This document shows positions 17,722-26,302 of a stretch of DNA of 64,000 nt, piece after piece. Numbering within the stretch: the stretch's first letter is position 1; each line of letters starts with the position of its first letter. The position numbers were made by a program, and so were the translations under genes. The notes beneath the pieces were generated by a model, which saw nothing but the letters and a program-made list of their open reading frames with translations, ran no database searches and was not told the origin of the DNA. Origin of the DNA: Neorhizobium galegae bv. orientalis str. HAMBI 540 (GTDB lineage: Bacteria; Pseudomonadota; Alphaproteobacteria; Rhizobiales; Rhizobiaceae); assembly GCF_000731315.1 (NCBI RefSeq), contig NZ_HG938354.1, positions 372,001-436,000 of the forward strand, read 5' to 3'.

Positions 17722-20700
17722 ACATATCGGCCTGGGCAATTCGTAATCCGCTTCCCTCGATCCTCCTATTCCTACTCCTTGTCACCGCGGGTCTTTACAG
17801 CTTTTCACGGCTGCCCGTTACTTACTTCCCGACCATCGACGAGCCGGCGGTGAATGTGACTGTCGACCAACCCGGCGGCGCGCCGAGCGAGTTGGAGACT
17901 GAAGTCACTCGTCTTGTTGAGGACGCAGTAGCGTCTCTTGCAGGCGTAGAAGAGATCAAGTCGACCGTCACTCAAGGCCGTTCCGTTACTGCTGTCGAAT
18001 TCGAGTTGGGCGTGATTTCGCCAGACCGCGCCATGGGTGACGTCCGCGACGCGGTTGCCAAAATCCGCAGCGACCTTCCCGAGGGAATAGATGAGCCTGT
18101 CATCGAACGGGCCGAAGAGGAAGCACAGGCGGTGGTGACCTATGCCGTGACAAGCCAGGACATGACCGTTGCTGAGCTTTCGTGGTTCGTCGATGATGTT
18201 GTCGCCCGGCATTTGCAGGGTCTGAAGGGCGTTGGCCGCATTGATCGTGTCGGAGGTGCTGACAGGGAAATCCGTGTCGAACTCGATCCTTCGCGATTGC
18301 AGGCGCTCTCCTTGACGGCGAATGCCGTTAACGAAAGCCTCATCGCAAGCCAGTTGGATCGTTCCGGGGGCCGCAGCAACCTGAATGGCCGAGAACGGAC
18401 GCTGACGACCGCTGCGGCGGCGCAGACGATTGCAGAACTTGGTGGTTCTCGCATCCTCCTGTCGGACGACGCCAGTGTGAAACTGGAAGATGTCGGAAAC
18501 GTCCAAGATACGATCACGGAGGCCCGCGCCTTTGCCACTTTGGATCAGGAGGACGTCGTAGGTTTCGCGGTATATCGCTCAAAGGGTTCGAGCGAGTTAG
18601 CTGTTGCGGAGGAAGTGGCCGTCGCACTGGAGAAGCTACATCTCGAACAGCCGTCGACCCGTTTCAAGCTGGTCGACGACAATATGTCCTACACGGCGGG
18701 CAACTACAACTCGGCCATGCATACCCTCTATGAGGGCGCGGCATTGTCAATCGTCGTCGTATTTCTATTCCTGCGCGACTGGCGGGCCACGGTCGTGGCG
18801 GCAATCGCGCTTCCGCTTTCGATCATCCCGACTTTTTTTGCCATCGATCTCCTGGGCTTTTCCCTCAATATCCTCAGTTTGCTTGCGATCACCCTGGTAA
18901 CAGGAATTCTCGTGGACGATGCGATCGTTGAAATTGAAAACGTGGTGCGTCACCGCGACATGGGCAAATCCGCCTACCGGGCTGCGTTGGACGCCTCTGA
19001 CGAAATAGGGCTTGCTGTCATAGCCATATCCGCAACGATCATGGCTGTCTTCATACCCGTGGGCTTCATGAGCGGAGTGGTCGGGCTGTACTTTCGAGAA
19101 TTCGGGCTGACCGTTGCGATAGCGGTGTTCTTTTCACTTCTGGTGGCCCGACTGATCACCCCAATCATGGCTGCATACATCATGACGAACGCTCCTCCGT
19201 CGGACATTCGGAGAGGGCGCCTGGTGTCGGCCTATGAGGGACTGCTGAAGGTCAGTCTGCGGTGGCGATGGATGACGGTCGGATCCGCATTCGCGGCTTT
19301 CGCACTGGCTTTATACGCGCTGACCTCCTTGCCGACCGCCTTTTTGCCGGAAGAGGACACGGGGCGGCTGACCCTCTCGGTGGAGCTGCCGCCTGGAGCG
19401 GCTTTGCACGAAACAAGAGCAGCGACGGACGAAATAGCCGCCCTGATCCGGCGGGATCCCGCGGTGGAAGGCGTATTCGTCAGGGCGGGGTCGAGTACGG
19501 CCGGACAGGAAGACGTACGATATGCGGCCGTCCTGATCGATCTGCTCCATAAATCCGAGCGCGACCGTTCATCGTTCTCGATACAAGCCGATCTTGAAAA
19601 GGCGCTTTCCTCCATTTCGGACGTCAGGCTGCGCTTTCTCAATACGCGCGGAGGGCGGGACGTATCTTTCGCTGTCCTGTCCGCGGATGGCGCTCTCGCT
19701 CAGCAGGCCGCAGATAACATACTGCAGGAGCTCGCCGCTGACAGAAATTTCGTCAACCCGACCGCTGACAACGCGGCAACGCGACCAGAACTGCGGGTGA
19801 AAATTGACGCGGACAAGGCCTCAACGATCGGTGTATCTCCGGCGGAGCTTGCGCGCACGATCCGCGTATCGACGGTGGGCGACGTCGACAGCCGACTGCC
19901 CAACTTCATCGACGGCGGCCGACAGATCCCAATCCGGGTGCTGCTCCAGACGCATGCTCGCGACGATTTGCCAACCCTTGAAATGCTGTCGGTACCGACG
20001 ACGAGGGGGACGTCGGTTCCGTTGTCTTCCGTCGCCGACGTCAGCTTCGATGAGAGGGTCGCCACCATCGAGCGATTTGATCGCCAGCGTCGCATCGAAA
20101 TCTCAGCGGACATGGCTGACGGCATGACGTCGGGCCAGGGTCTCGACAGGCTGGCACAGCTCGACAGCGTCAAGAGCCTGCCGGCGGGCGTGCGCATTCA
20201 GGCGACCGGGGATTCCGATACCGAAGGCGAGGTGTTCTCAAGCTTTGCGGTGGCGATGGGATCGGGCGTCATGCTTGTGCTTGTCGTTCTTATCCTCCTC
20301 TTCGGAAGCGTGCTGGCGCCCTGGACCATTCTGGCTTCCCTTCCCCTGTCGATCGGCGGCGTTGCAGCCGGCCTCATGCTGAGCGGCAACGCCGTCTCGC
20401 TTCCCGTCGTCATCGGTATCCTGATGCTGATGGGGATCGTGACGAAAAACGCCATCATGCTCCTGGACTTCGCCATTGAACGCGAAGCCCATGGGCTGTC
20501 TCGGGTCGATGCGATCGTTGAAGCCTGCTCGGAGCGAGTTCGCCCCATCATCATGACCACGTTCGCTATGATCGGGGGAATGGCCCCCTCCGCGCTCGGG
20601 GTAGGGGACGGAGGCGAATTCAGGGCGCCGATGGCGATCGCGGTGATTGGCGGTCTGCTCGTGTCTACGGTTCTATCGTTGATCGTCATCCCGTCGCTCC

Positions 20701-20774
20701 ATCTGATCGTTTCCGACTTTGGCGATCGTACCGCTCGGATCTTCAAGCCCTTCCTCCAGTCGGCCGAGATCTGA
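17718..20774 (+). CDS. Efflux RND transporter permease subunit (AcrB/MdtB-like)
   Basis: Proton-driven trimeric drug or metabolite exporter of 1018 residues, normal for hydrophobe/amphiphile RND pumps. The first helix follows NISAWAIRNPLPSILLFLLL. Two large periplasmic loops separate helices 1/2 and 7/8, and the proton-relay aspartate pair is in helix 4 (VTGILVDDAIVEIENVV). Helix 10-12 motifs such as GIVTKNAIMLLDFAIERE and RPIIMTTFAMIGGMAPSALG are intact. It is translationally coupled to the adaptor. A GC-rich hairpin terminator follows at 20814-20841, then a response-regulator gene. Substrates are unknown; the linked two-component system suggests induction by an envelope or chemical stress. 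Confidence 0.95.
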   Translation: MNISAWAIRNPLPSILLFLLLVTAGLYSFSRLPVTYFPTIDEPAVNVTVDQPGGAPSELETEVTRLVEDAVASLAGVEEIKSTVTQGRSVTAVEFELGVISPDRAMGDVRDAVAKIRSDLPEGIDEPVIERAEEEAQAVVTYAVTSQDMTVAELSWFVDDVVARHLQGLKGVGRIDRVGGADREIRVELDPSRLQALSLTANAVNESLIASQLDRSGGRSNLNGRERTLTTAAAAQTIAELGGSRILLSDDASVKLEDVGNVQDTITEARAFATLDQEDVVGFAVYRSKGSSELAVAEEVAVALEKLHLEQPSTRFKLVDDNMSYTAGNYNSAMHTLYEGAALSIVVVFLFLRDWRATVVAAIALPLSIIPTFFAIDLLGFSLNILSLLAITLVTGILVDDAIVEIENVVRHRDMGKSAYRAALDASDEIGLAVIAISATIMAVFIPVGFMSGVVGLYFREFGLTVAIAVFFSLLVARLITPIMAAYIMTNAPPSDIRRGRLVSAYEGLLKVSLRWRWMTVGSAFAAFALALYALTSLPTAFLPEEDTGRLTLSVELPPGAALHETRAATDEIAALIRRDPAVEGVFVRAGSSTAGQEDVRYAAVLIDLLHKSERDRSSFSIQADLEKALSSISDVRLRFLNTRGGRDVSFAVLSADGALAQQAADNILQELAADRNFVNPTADNAATRPELRVKIDADKASTIGVSPAELARTIRVSTVGDVDSRLPNFIDGGRQIPIRVLLQTHARDDLPTLEMLSVPTTRGTSVPLSSVADVSFDERVATIERFDRQRRIEISADMADGMTSGQGLDRLAQLDSVKSLPAGVRIQATGDSDTEGEVFSSFAVAMGSGVMLVLVVLILLFGSVLAPWTILASLPLSIGGVAAGLMLSGNAVSLPVVIGILMLMGIVTKNAIMLLDFAIEREAHGLSRVDAIVEACSERVRPIIMTTFAMIGGMAPSALGVGDGGEFRAPMAIAVIGGLLVSTVLSLIVIPSLHLIVSDFGDRTARIFKPFLQSAEI

Positions 20775-20813
20775 AGGTTGCAGGCGCCGCAAGGACGCTT
20801 GCACGACCAATGG

Positions 20814-20841
20814 AGGGCCGGCCAACCACCTGGCCGGCCCT
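20814..20841 (+). terminator. Hairpin after RND operon
   Basis: Perfect 11-bp inverted repeat AGGGCCGGCCA / TGGCCGGCCCT with a 6-nt loop, 39 bp after the pump stop. No strong T run follows, so it may be a processing or Rho-type end rather than a classical terminator. Confidence 0.6.
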
Positions 20842-20921
20842 GCAGTATGTTGCAGAGCGGCTGCAGCGCTTATCGCCATAGCAGGGTGCGTTCGGTATCC
20901 TGTACACTGCGTGTAGTGACC

Positions 20922-20936
20922 GTAACAAAACTTAAT
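20922..20936 (+). promoter_or_regulatory. Predicted OmpR-type response-regulator box, regulator gene
   Basis: GTAACAAAACTTAAT, 78 bp before the response-regulator ATG and in the same orientation as the boxes at 16384 and 22960. It suggests autoregulation. Confidence 0.6.
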
Positions 20937-20999
20937 AAAGCGAAATATTCGAGGACCAACAGCCGGCCCATTGTCGGGTCCTCAAACAGGAAAAGACCT

Positions 21000-21722
21000 A
21001 TGCAGCCCAATTCAGCATCCGCGAAGATATTGATCGTGGAAGACGATTTCGAAATCGGCAATCTTCTGGCGTCGACAATTCAGGAAAGCGGGATGCTGCC
21101 GACCGTGGCCGAGGACGGAAACGTGATGCAGTCCCTGCTTCGCAGCAACTCCTATGATCTGATCATCCTCGATGTCATGCTGCCGGGCGAAGATGGCCTA
21201 AGCATTTGCAAACGCATCCGTTCGGAAAGAACGATCCCGATAATCCTGCTGACGGCACTCGGAGAGGAAGTCGACCGGATCGTGGGACTGGAAGTCGGCG
21301 CCGATGACTACATTACAAAACCCTTCAGCCCAAGAGAAGTGGTCGCTCGGATTCGCAGTCTCCTGCGTCGCGCCTCTTACGGCCTGACAAGTAGCTCTGC
21401 TCAAAGGAAGCTGCGTTTTGACGGATGGGTGATTGACCCAATGCGGCGCCGGCTTCACGACCCCGGCAACGCTCGCATCGCTTTGACAACAACGGAATTC
21501 GATCTTTTGTTGGCGTTTTGCAGAAATCCGGGCAGGGTCATCACCCGCGAGGAGCTGCTCTTGTTCACCCATTCCGGGCTGGCTGGGCCGATCGAGCGCA
21601 GTATTGATGTGCATATCAGCCGTCTCCGTCAAAAGATCGAGGCTGATCCTCGCGAGCCAACGCTCCTGCAGACGGTCAGGCTGGGAGGATATACGTTCAC
21701 CGCGTCGGTGGAGGAAGTCTGA
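21000..21722 (+). CDS. Response regulator, OmpR/PhoB family
   Basis: Two-component transcription factor of 240 residues. The receiver domain (about residues 8-125) has the acidic pair VEDD, phospho-acceptor D58 in LIILDVMLP, T85 in LLTAL and K107 in YITKPFSP. The C-terminal winged helix has TTTEFDLLLAFCRNPGRVITRE and the recognition region SIDVHISRLRQKIE, with GGYTF at the end. The frame is open upstream to 20778, but the ATG at 21000 with AGGA upstream gives the standard length. It lies between the RND operon and the sensor kinase at 23081, its probable partner, and matching boxes precede both units and itself. Confidence 0.95.
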   Translation: MQPNSASAKILIVEDDFEIGNLLASTIQESGMLPTVAEDGNVMQSLLRSNSYDLIILDVMLPGEDGLSICKRIRSERTIPIILLTALGEEVDRIVGLEVGADDYITKPFSPREVVARIRSLLRRASYGLTSSSAQRKLRFDGWVIDPMRRRLHDPGNARIALTTTEFDLLLAFCRNPGRVITREELLLFTHSGLAGPIERSIDVHISRLRQKIEADPREPTLLQTVRLGGYTFTASVEEV

Positions 21723-21821
21723 AATAGAGGCCCCAATCCTTCTCCGGCGCCGCAACTGCCATGCGGCCGCGGTTGCAGGGCCAGCACAAATAACCGAGCA
21801 AGATCGTTTGGTGCAAGCCGG

Positions 21822-21869
21822 TGCTATGACTGGGAGCCGGCGCTTGGACGCCCGCTCCCAGTCATAGCA
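21822..21869. terminator. Long hairpin, 16-bp perfect stem
   Basis: TGCTATGACTGGGAGC and its exact reverse complement flank a 16-nt loop, which itself can form a GGCG/CGCC inner stem. It lies 100 bp after the response-regulator stop in the convergent gap and probably ends transcription from the left. Confidence 0.65.
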
Positions 21870-21904
21870 TTGCATCTCGCAGTCAAAAATATTGCGCCGG
21901 TAAC

Positions 21905-21948
21905 GCGTGTCGCCTGCTGGATCGGAGCGATCCGTGCAGGCGACACGC
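21905..21948. terminator. Second long hairpin in convergent gap
   Basis: GCGTGTCGCCTGC / GCAGGCGACACGC perfect 13-bp arms with an inner GGATC/GATCC stem, followed on the + strand by CATTTATTTTCG. It lies 23 bp beyond the MipA gene end, so it can stop either convergent transcript. Confidence 0.7.
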
Positions 21949-21970
21949 CATTTATTTTCGCTCGCCGGCT

Positions 21971-22819
21971 TTAGAACTTGTAGCCGACAAAAGCAGAAAC
22001 GGAAGGCTGGATCTTCTTCTCGACGATCGGGCTATCCGCGGCATCTCCGGTGAGCACTCCGATGCCTGCTTCACCACGCACCAACCAATGATCGCTCAGC
22101 GCGTATGTGGCAGAGGCAGAAAAGTCGACACGCTTCAAGCCTGCTTCCGCTTTATATTCCGGCAGGCCTGAACGTGCCGACTGGGCGGCATCGACGCCAA
22201 AATAAGCCTGCATATGTTTGTCATTGGCCACGGTGGCTTCGGCGCGTGCGCCCAGAATGAGACGCTCCGTGACCGGGGCCGAGTACTCTACCCCAAACTT
22301 TCCGATCAGGCTTTCACTGCCATTGATGGTCTGGTCGACGCTCGCATAGATTTTGACCGGACCCCAATCATAGCCGACTTTTGCGCCGACTGTTGCGGCG
22401 AAGTCGATGTCGCCGAGGCCGCGGAGGCGATCACCGTCACCCTCATCCCGCCCTGATTCGTAGCCAACCGCAGCGGAAATGGAAAATCCGCCTTGATCCA
22501 GGACAGTGACGCTGATCCCGCCCGGATCGATTTCCAACCATTTGCCGTAGGTGAACACCACGAAGGGAATGGGGCTGACTTTAAATTCGTCGCTCCCTTC
22601 ATATTTAGGCTCGTAAGAAGCGCCTGCGCCAAGGATCAAGCTCCAATTGCGCTCCGGTTGGCGTTTGTCGAAACGCTGCTTGTCGAAAGGAGGCTCCGGC
22701 GCCTGCTCCGTGGTGGTCTGGTCGGCGCCATAGGCGTTTGGGGAAAATCCCGCAACGCTGAATGCAGCGCATAAGGCGAGGGGCGAAAGACGCCGCTTGG
22801 CTTTTTTAAGATGTAGCAT
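21971..22819 (-). CDS. MipA/OmpV family outer-membrane protein
   Basis: Outer-membrane beta-barrel protein of 282 residues. It has a Sec signal peptide (KKAKRR n-region, LSPLALCAAFSVAGF core, cut after NAYGA). The mature part has alternating barrel strands, starting near LILGAGASYEPKYEGSDEF and ending FVGYKF with the terminal phenylalanine typical of outer-membrane proteins. MipA/OmpV proteins include scaffolds of murein enzymes and stress- or antibiotic-responsive barrels. Two in-frame starts are possible: 22819 (GGAG five bases away, ideal signal peptide) or 22882, which adds 21 residues. It is divergent from the sensor kinase and shares the regulator box at 22960, so it may be co-regulated with the efflux pump. 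Confidence 0.88.
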   Translation of the reverse strand: MLHLKKAKRRLSPLALCAAFSVAGFSPNAYGADQTTTEQAPEPPFDKQRFDKRQPERNWSLILGAGASYEPKYEGSDEFKVSPIPFVVFTYGKWLEIDPGGISVTVLDQGGFSISAAVGYESGRDEGDGDRLRGLGDIDFAATVGAKVGYDWGPVKIYASVDQTINGSESLIGKFGVEYSAPVTERLILGARAEATVANDKHMQAYFGVDAAQSARSGLPEYKAEAGLKRVDFSASATYALSDHWLVRGEAGIGVLTGDAADSPIVEKKIQPSVSAFVGYKF

Positions 22820-22820
22820 A

Positions 22821-22893
22821 AGGGCTCCAGAACAGGTTATCAGTCCCCCCAACAGAGGAGCCTGCGATGGCTTGTGTTTCATGCTGGAGCCCT
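22821..22893 (-). promoter_or_regulatory. Long-range inverted repeat in the MipA leader
   Basis: Perfect 10-bp arms AGGGCTCCAG (22821-22830) and CTGGAGCCCT (22884-22893), 53 nt apart. In the leftward transcript the second arm contains the GGAG ribosome-binding site of the 22819 start, so pairing would hide it, while the 22882 start would stay more exposed. Confidence 0.4.
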
Positions 22894-22959
22894 CGGTTGC
22901 GTGTTTTTTTGTTGCACTTTGTTGCAACCCGCCGCGATCGGCAACGAGGCGGCCTCGCC

Positions 22960-22974
22960 GTAACAAAACGTAAT
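22960..22974 (+). promoter_or_regulatory. Predicted OmpR-type response-regulator box, kinase/MipA divergent promoter
   Basis: GTAACAAAACGTAAT, 121 bp before the kinase start and 141 bp before the MipA start. It differs from the 20922 box at one base. Confidence 0.6.
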
Positions 22975-23080
22975 AATCGCGCAGCAGGAAACACGGGATC
23001 TTGTGAGGGAGTTCGACTATGTTTCTGGTTCGCCGAGCGGCCTCGGCTCAAGCGCGCTTCTCAATTCCAAAAGGGTGCTC

Positions 23081-24418
23081 ATGTTCTTTCGCCGGCTTCC
23101 AGGCCTATCGACGATCCATAGTCAGATCACGGGCGTTATTCTTCTCAGCCTCGCCATCACCGTTTTAGGCGGCTCTTTTCTCAAGCAGCGGGTTGAAAGC
23201 GGATACTCGCTAGTTGATGTTGAGGAACTCGCCGACAGTGTGTTCACGATAAGCTCCATCCTCAAAACGGCCACGCCCGAAGAGCGCGACATCGTTCTTC
23301 AGGCAGCCGATCGTGCCGGTTGGCACTTCACTCTGCGACCTCGCGCCTTGGCGGAAACGTTCAAGAGCTCATGGCCGGGGGAAAGCGTCCTGGACGCTAC
23401 GATGGACTGGCTTTTTTCGCCCGATGGGAGACAGACGCCAATCGGCGGCTGGAAAACCTTTGTTGATGACAAGCGCGTCGTCTCAGCTGAGATTGACGAT
23501 AAAACAATCCTCGTTTTGGACGGCCTTCCCAGCACGGCGTTCTGGAGCGAGGTCCTCGATTATCTGGTGGCGGTTATTACTTTGATCGTGCTGTTTTCTT
23601 CGTTCGGGGTCTGGGCAATCACGCGGCCGCTACGGAAGATTGCTTCCGCGGCTGCGAATGCTGACATCACGTCTGGTCGGGTAATCTTCGAAGAGGAAGG
23701 CAGCGTAGAGATCGTCGCTGTTGCGCGCTCCTTGAACGGGATGAGCGATCGTATCACCGATATGATCCACGGCAGGACACGGATGCTGCGTGGGGTGAGC
23801 CACGATCTGCGCACGCCATTGACGAGACTAAGACTTCGAATAGAGCGGGTCGGCGACGGGCAATTGCGCGATATGTTGCTGGCGGATATCTCTCGCATCG
23901 ATAGTCTCCTCAAAGAGAGCCTCAGCTATCTGCGTGACGACCATCATCGAGAGCAGGTAGAAACGATTGACCTGGCAACGACGCTGCAGACGATCTGCAG
24001 CGAATTTGACGATGTGGGTCACAAAATCAATTATATCGGCCCCAATCATCTGTCCGCCAATTGCAAGCCTCTCGCGATAACGCGTGCAGTGACCAACCTT
24101 TGCGAAAACGCTGTGAAATTTGGCGACAAGGTCGCAATCGAGCTGAAGCGAAGCGGAGACAAGGTCGTTGTCGACGTATCGGACAATGGCCCCGGGATAC
24201 CGAAGCAATCTCGTGCACAGGTGTTGGAGCCATTCTTCAAGCTGAATGCGGCGAGGACTGATGGCAACGCCGGGTTCGGGCTGGGATTGTCCATCGTTGG
24301 GGAAATCGTGCAAGCCCACCGGGGAACGCTGGAACTGTTGGACGGGGAGCCGTCCGGGTTGTTGGCGCGGTTAACGTTTCCAGCAGATCTCCAGGCTGAC
24401 AGCGTCACCTGCACCTAG
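23081..24418 (+). CDS. Sensor histidine kinase (EnvZ-like)
   Basis: Inner-membrane two-component sensor of 445 residues. One helix lies near residues 16-34 (ITGVILLSLAITVLGGSFL) and a second near 165-185 (VAVITLIVLFSSFGVWAI), enclosing a periplasmic domain of about 125 residues. A HAMP linker (ITRPLRKIASAA), the H-box VSHDLRTPLTRLRLRIERV with phospho-histidine H241, an N-box NLCENAVKFG, DNGPGIP and GFGLGLSIV follow. GTG at 23003 is in frame, but the ATG at 23081 has AAAGGG six bases upstream and a normal N-terminus. It probably phosphorylates the response regulator at 21000-21722. Confidence 0.92.
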   Translation: MFFRRLPGLSTIHSQITGVILLSLAITVLGGSFLKQRVESGYSLVDVEELADSVFTISSILKTATPEERDIVLQAADRAGWHFTLRPRALAETFKSSWPGESVLDATMDWLFSPDGRQTPIGGWKTFVDDKRVVSAEIDDKTILVLDGLPSTAFWSEVLDYLVAVITLIVLFSSFGVWAITRPLRKIASAAANADITSGRVIFEEEGSVEIVAVARSLNGMSDRITDMIHGRTRMLRGVSHDLRTPLTRLRLRIERVGDGQLRDMLLADISRIDSLLKESLSYLRDDHHREQVETIDLATTLQTICSEFDDVGHKINYIGPNHLSANCKPLAITRAVTNLCENAVKFGDKVAIELKRSGDKVVVDVSDNGPGIPKQSRAQVLEPFFKLNAARTDGNAGFGLGLSIVGEIVQAHRGTLELLDGEPSGLLARLTFPADLQADSVTCT

Positions 24419-25362
24419 CTATGGCCATAAACCGGGGGGCTTGGCCGCTCCGAGCCGGCATTTGCCGTGGAGCCATGGGCGTCTGCCTCGACATTGTCTG
24501 CAGCTTTGGGCGCCGAAATCGGACTTGTGCGCCAAGCGTGCGGAGCGACGGGGTCCGGGCCGCCCGTGAGGGAAGCCAGCATTGCGTCCGCCTGGTTGAA
24601 ATATTGTTTGATCCATGGGACGGGGCCGACGCCAAATCGCCTTTTCGATCCCCACCGCTGGCCTTTTTCGACCATCGTATCCCAGGGTCTCGGCTTTCCG
24701 TGGAAGACGATAATTTTCGCGTTCCGCGGCTGCCTGATCCTCGGCAGGAGCAGATTGATCGGAAAGTATTTCGTGCAGCTTCTCTTGAAGCTGACGCAGA
24801 AACCTGTCGGCCAGTAACTTTTTTGCCGGACTGCTTGCGTCAGGTAGGACTGGTCGTTCTTGAATTGCGCGATGATCGCGTCAGCTTTGCTTACGAAGTC
24901 GTGGTAAATTCCATCGACATCTCCTGCATGAAATCCAAAGACGGATGACTGGGCACCCCTGTCCGGCCTGAAGTTATTTGGGAGAAGGCTCCAGAGATCC
25001 GGATTCCATTCCCGTTGGATCACAAAATGACGGCGCTCCCGAAGCAAGCCGATTAGCGGGGCGAGCGATCGTTGGATCATGACGTCGAGATCGAGGAAAA
25101 GCACGACGTCTCCGGGCGGGAAAAGACCCGGGGCAAACACTCCGATCTTGGGCCAGCACCCTCGTCTCCACGCCTGCTCAGGCAGGCCGAGATTCGGGAT
25201 GTGACGAGTGAGAATGCCGGAAGCAAGGCCGCGACGATCGTCGGTCAGGCAGACAAAGTCGAACGGCTCCTCCATGTTTCGTAACACACCGGCATAAAGA
25301 GCATTGACATGGCTGGCGGTGAAAGCCGTGCCCCATTTCATGCAAACAATCGTAACCAACAT
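24415..25362 (-). CDS. Putative glycosyltransferase (GT8-like, DxD motif)
   Basis: Protein of 315 residues with an N-terminal strand MLVTIVCMKWGTAF, ALYAGVLRN and the metal-binding motif VLFLDLDVM (D91-x-D93), followed by FGFHAGDVDGIY, KNDQSYLTQAV and FHGKPRPWD. That order is typical of GT-A enzymes resembling GT8 and capsule or LPS glycosyltransferases. The C-terminal 50 residues are proline/alanine-rich and probably disordered. The gene stands alone, convergent with the kinase gene: the two TAG stops share the palindrome CTAG (24415-24418). Its sugar donor is unknown. Confidence 0.72.
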   Translation of the reverse strand: MLVTIVCMKWGTAFTASHVNALYAGVLRNMEEPFDFVCLTDDRRGLASGILTRHIPNLGLPEQAWRRGCWPKIGVFAPGLFPPGDVVLFLDLDVMIQRSLAPLIGLLRERRHFVIQREWNPDLWSLLPNNFRPDRGAQSSVFGFHAGDVDGIYHDFVSKADAIIAQFKNDQSYLTQAVRQKSYWPTGFCVSFKRSCTKYFPINLLLPRIRQPRNAKIIVFHGKPRPWDTMVEKGQRWGSKRRFGVGPVPWIKQYFNQADAMLASLTGGPDPVAPHAWRTSPISAPKAADNVEADAHGSTANAGSERPSPPVYGHS

Positions 25363-25765
25363 GCCGCTCCATCAATAATCTGGAGACGGTTTAAGCGGCT
25401 TTGGTGCGGGTGATTGTTTATAGTTATTATATGATGTTGCCGAAGATTGTCATTGATGTCGGCGGTGCGATGTCTCGGCCCATCTGTCCAGCTTTGCCAA
25501 GCGCGACGGAGCATTCCGGGGGCCGAGCGGCCGAGGCGATGAGTTCGCCCATGGCTCTCCTGGAAGTCCCTATTCACATGAGCGGCCGCCGCCCGGATTC
25601 GTGCGCGAGATATGATGCCGAAGGCAGGCGAGGGGATCTGAGGTTCGACTCCTTTTAAGAAGCAGACTGACGTACATCCAATGCGTGGAGGAGCGGCAGT
25701 TATGCGTTCGTAGAAAGGTCGTCAGCAGTCTGATCCACTTCCAGCCACCGCAACGATCATCCGCG
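25363..25765. other. Intergenic region, no gene recognised
   Basis: 403 bp between the start of the lone glycosyltransferase and the end of the MarR gene. It must contain the glycosyltransferase promoter; the segment near 25410-25430 (GTTTATAGTTATTATATG) is AT-rich. Short open frames on both strands lack coding character, and no terminator stands out for the leftward operon. Confidence 0.45.
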
Positions 25766-26302
25766 CTATAGTTTTCTGACGTTTTTCATCATTAAACGCA
25801 TGGCACGGAGTGTCGCCTCCAAATCCTCAGGGTCGATACCTTCGATCAACGCTTCTTCGCGCCCCAAGGCGATTCGGATAATTTGCGCATGAAGTTCATA
25901 GCCCTTTTCATTCAGCCACCAGCGGCGTTTTCGGGGGTCATTCTCGGACGTCAGCGAGCCGAGATATCCCATTTCATCCAATGTCGCGAGCGCCCGGCTG
26001 GCCGCAGCTTTGTCGAGGTTCACCACTTCGCAAATCCGCGCGGCCGTTATATTCGGTTCGATGGCCAGCATGGAAACGGTGCGCCATTCGCTGATGCCAA
26101 TGCCGAAGCGCTCGCGGTAGATACTTGAAGCCCCCCTCGAAAGAGCATTGTTGATGCTCGAAAGGAAGAATGGGATATAATTCGTGATGTCGAGGATTTC
26201 GACACCGTCCCGCGTTGTGGTCGATACCGACAACCGTCCCTCCGGGCATGGCGCGCCCGAGCTTGCATTCTCCGGTTTCTCACGCCTTCCGGATTGGCTC
26301 AT
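25766..26302 (-). CDS. MarR-family transcriptional regulator
   Basis: Dimeric winged-helix regulator of 178 residues. After a 35-residue polar N-terminal extension come the MarR helix-turn-helix ITAARICEVVNLDKAAASRALATLDE and the wing TSENDPRKRRWWLNEKG. Its ATG overlaps the reductase stop (ATGA at 26302), making it the ninth and last gene of the transporter-P450 operon. MarR proteins of aromatic catabolism usually repress until the aromatic acid or its CoA ester binds. The paired palindromes at 33743-33758 and 33779-33794, on top of the operon promoter, are the natural operator candidates, so the operon would be autoregulated. Confidence 0.92.
   Translation of the reverse strand: MSQSGRREKPENASSGAPCPEGRLSVSTTTRDGVEILDITNYIPFFLSSINNALSRGASSIYRERFGIGISEWRTVSMLAIEPNITAARICEVVNLDKAAASRALATLDEMGYLGSLTSENDPRKRRWWLNEKGYELHAQIIRIALGREEALIEGIDPEDLEATLRAMRLMMKNVRKL

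Noticed and set aside
25401..25658. 85-codon + strand open frame in the gap near 25.5 kb
   Set aside because: No ribosome-binding site, no recognisable motif and composition unlike neighbouring genes; treated as non-coding.
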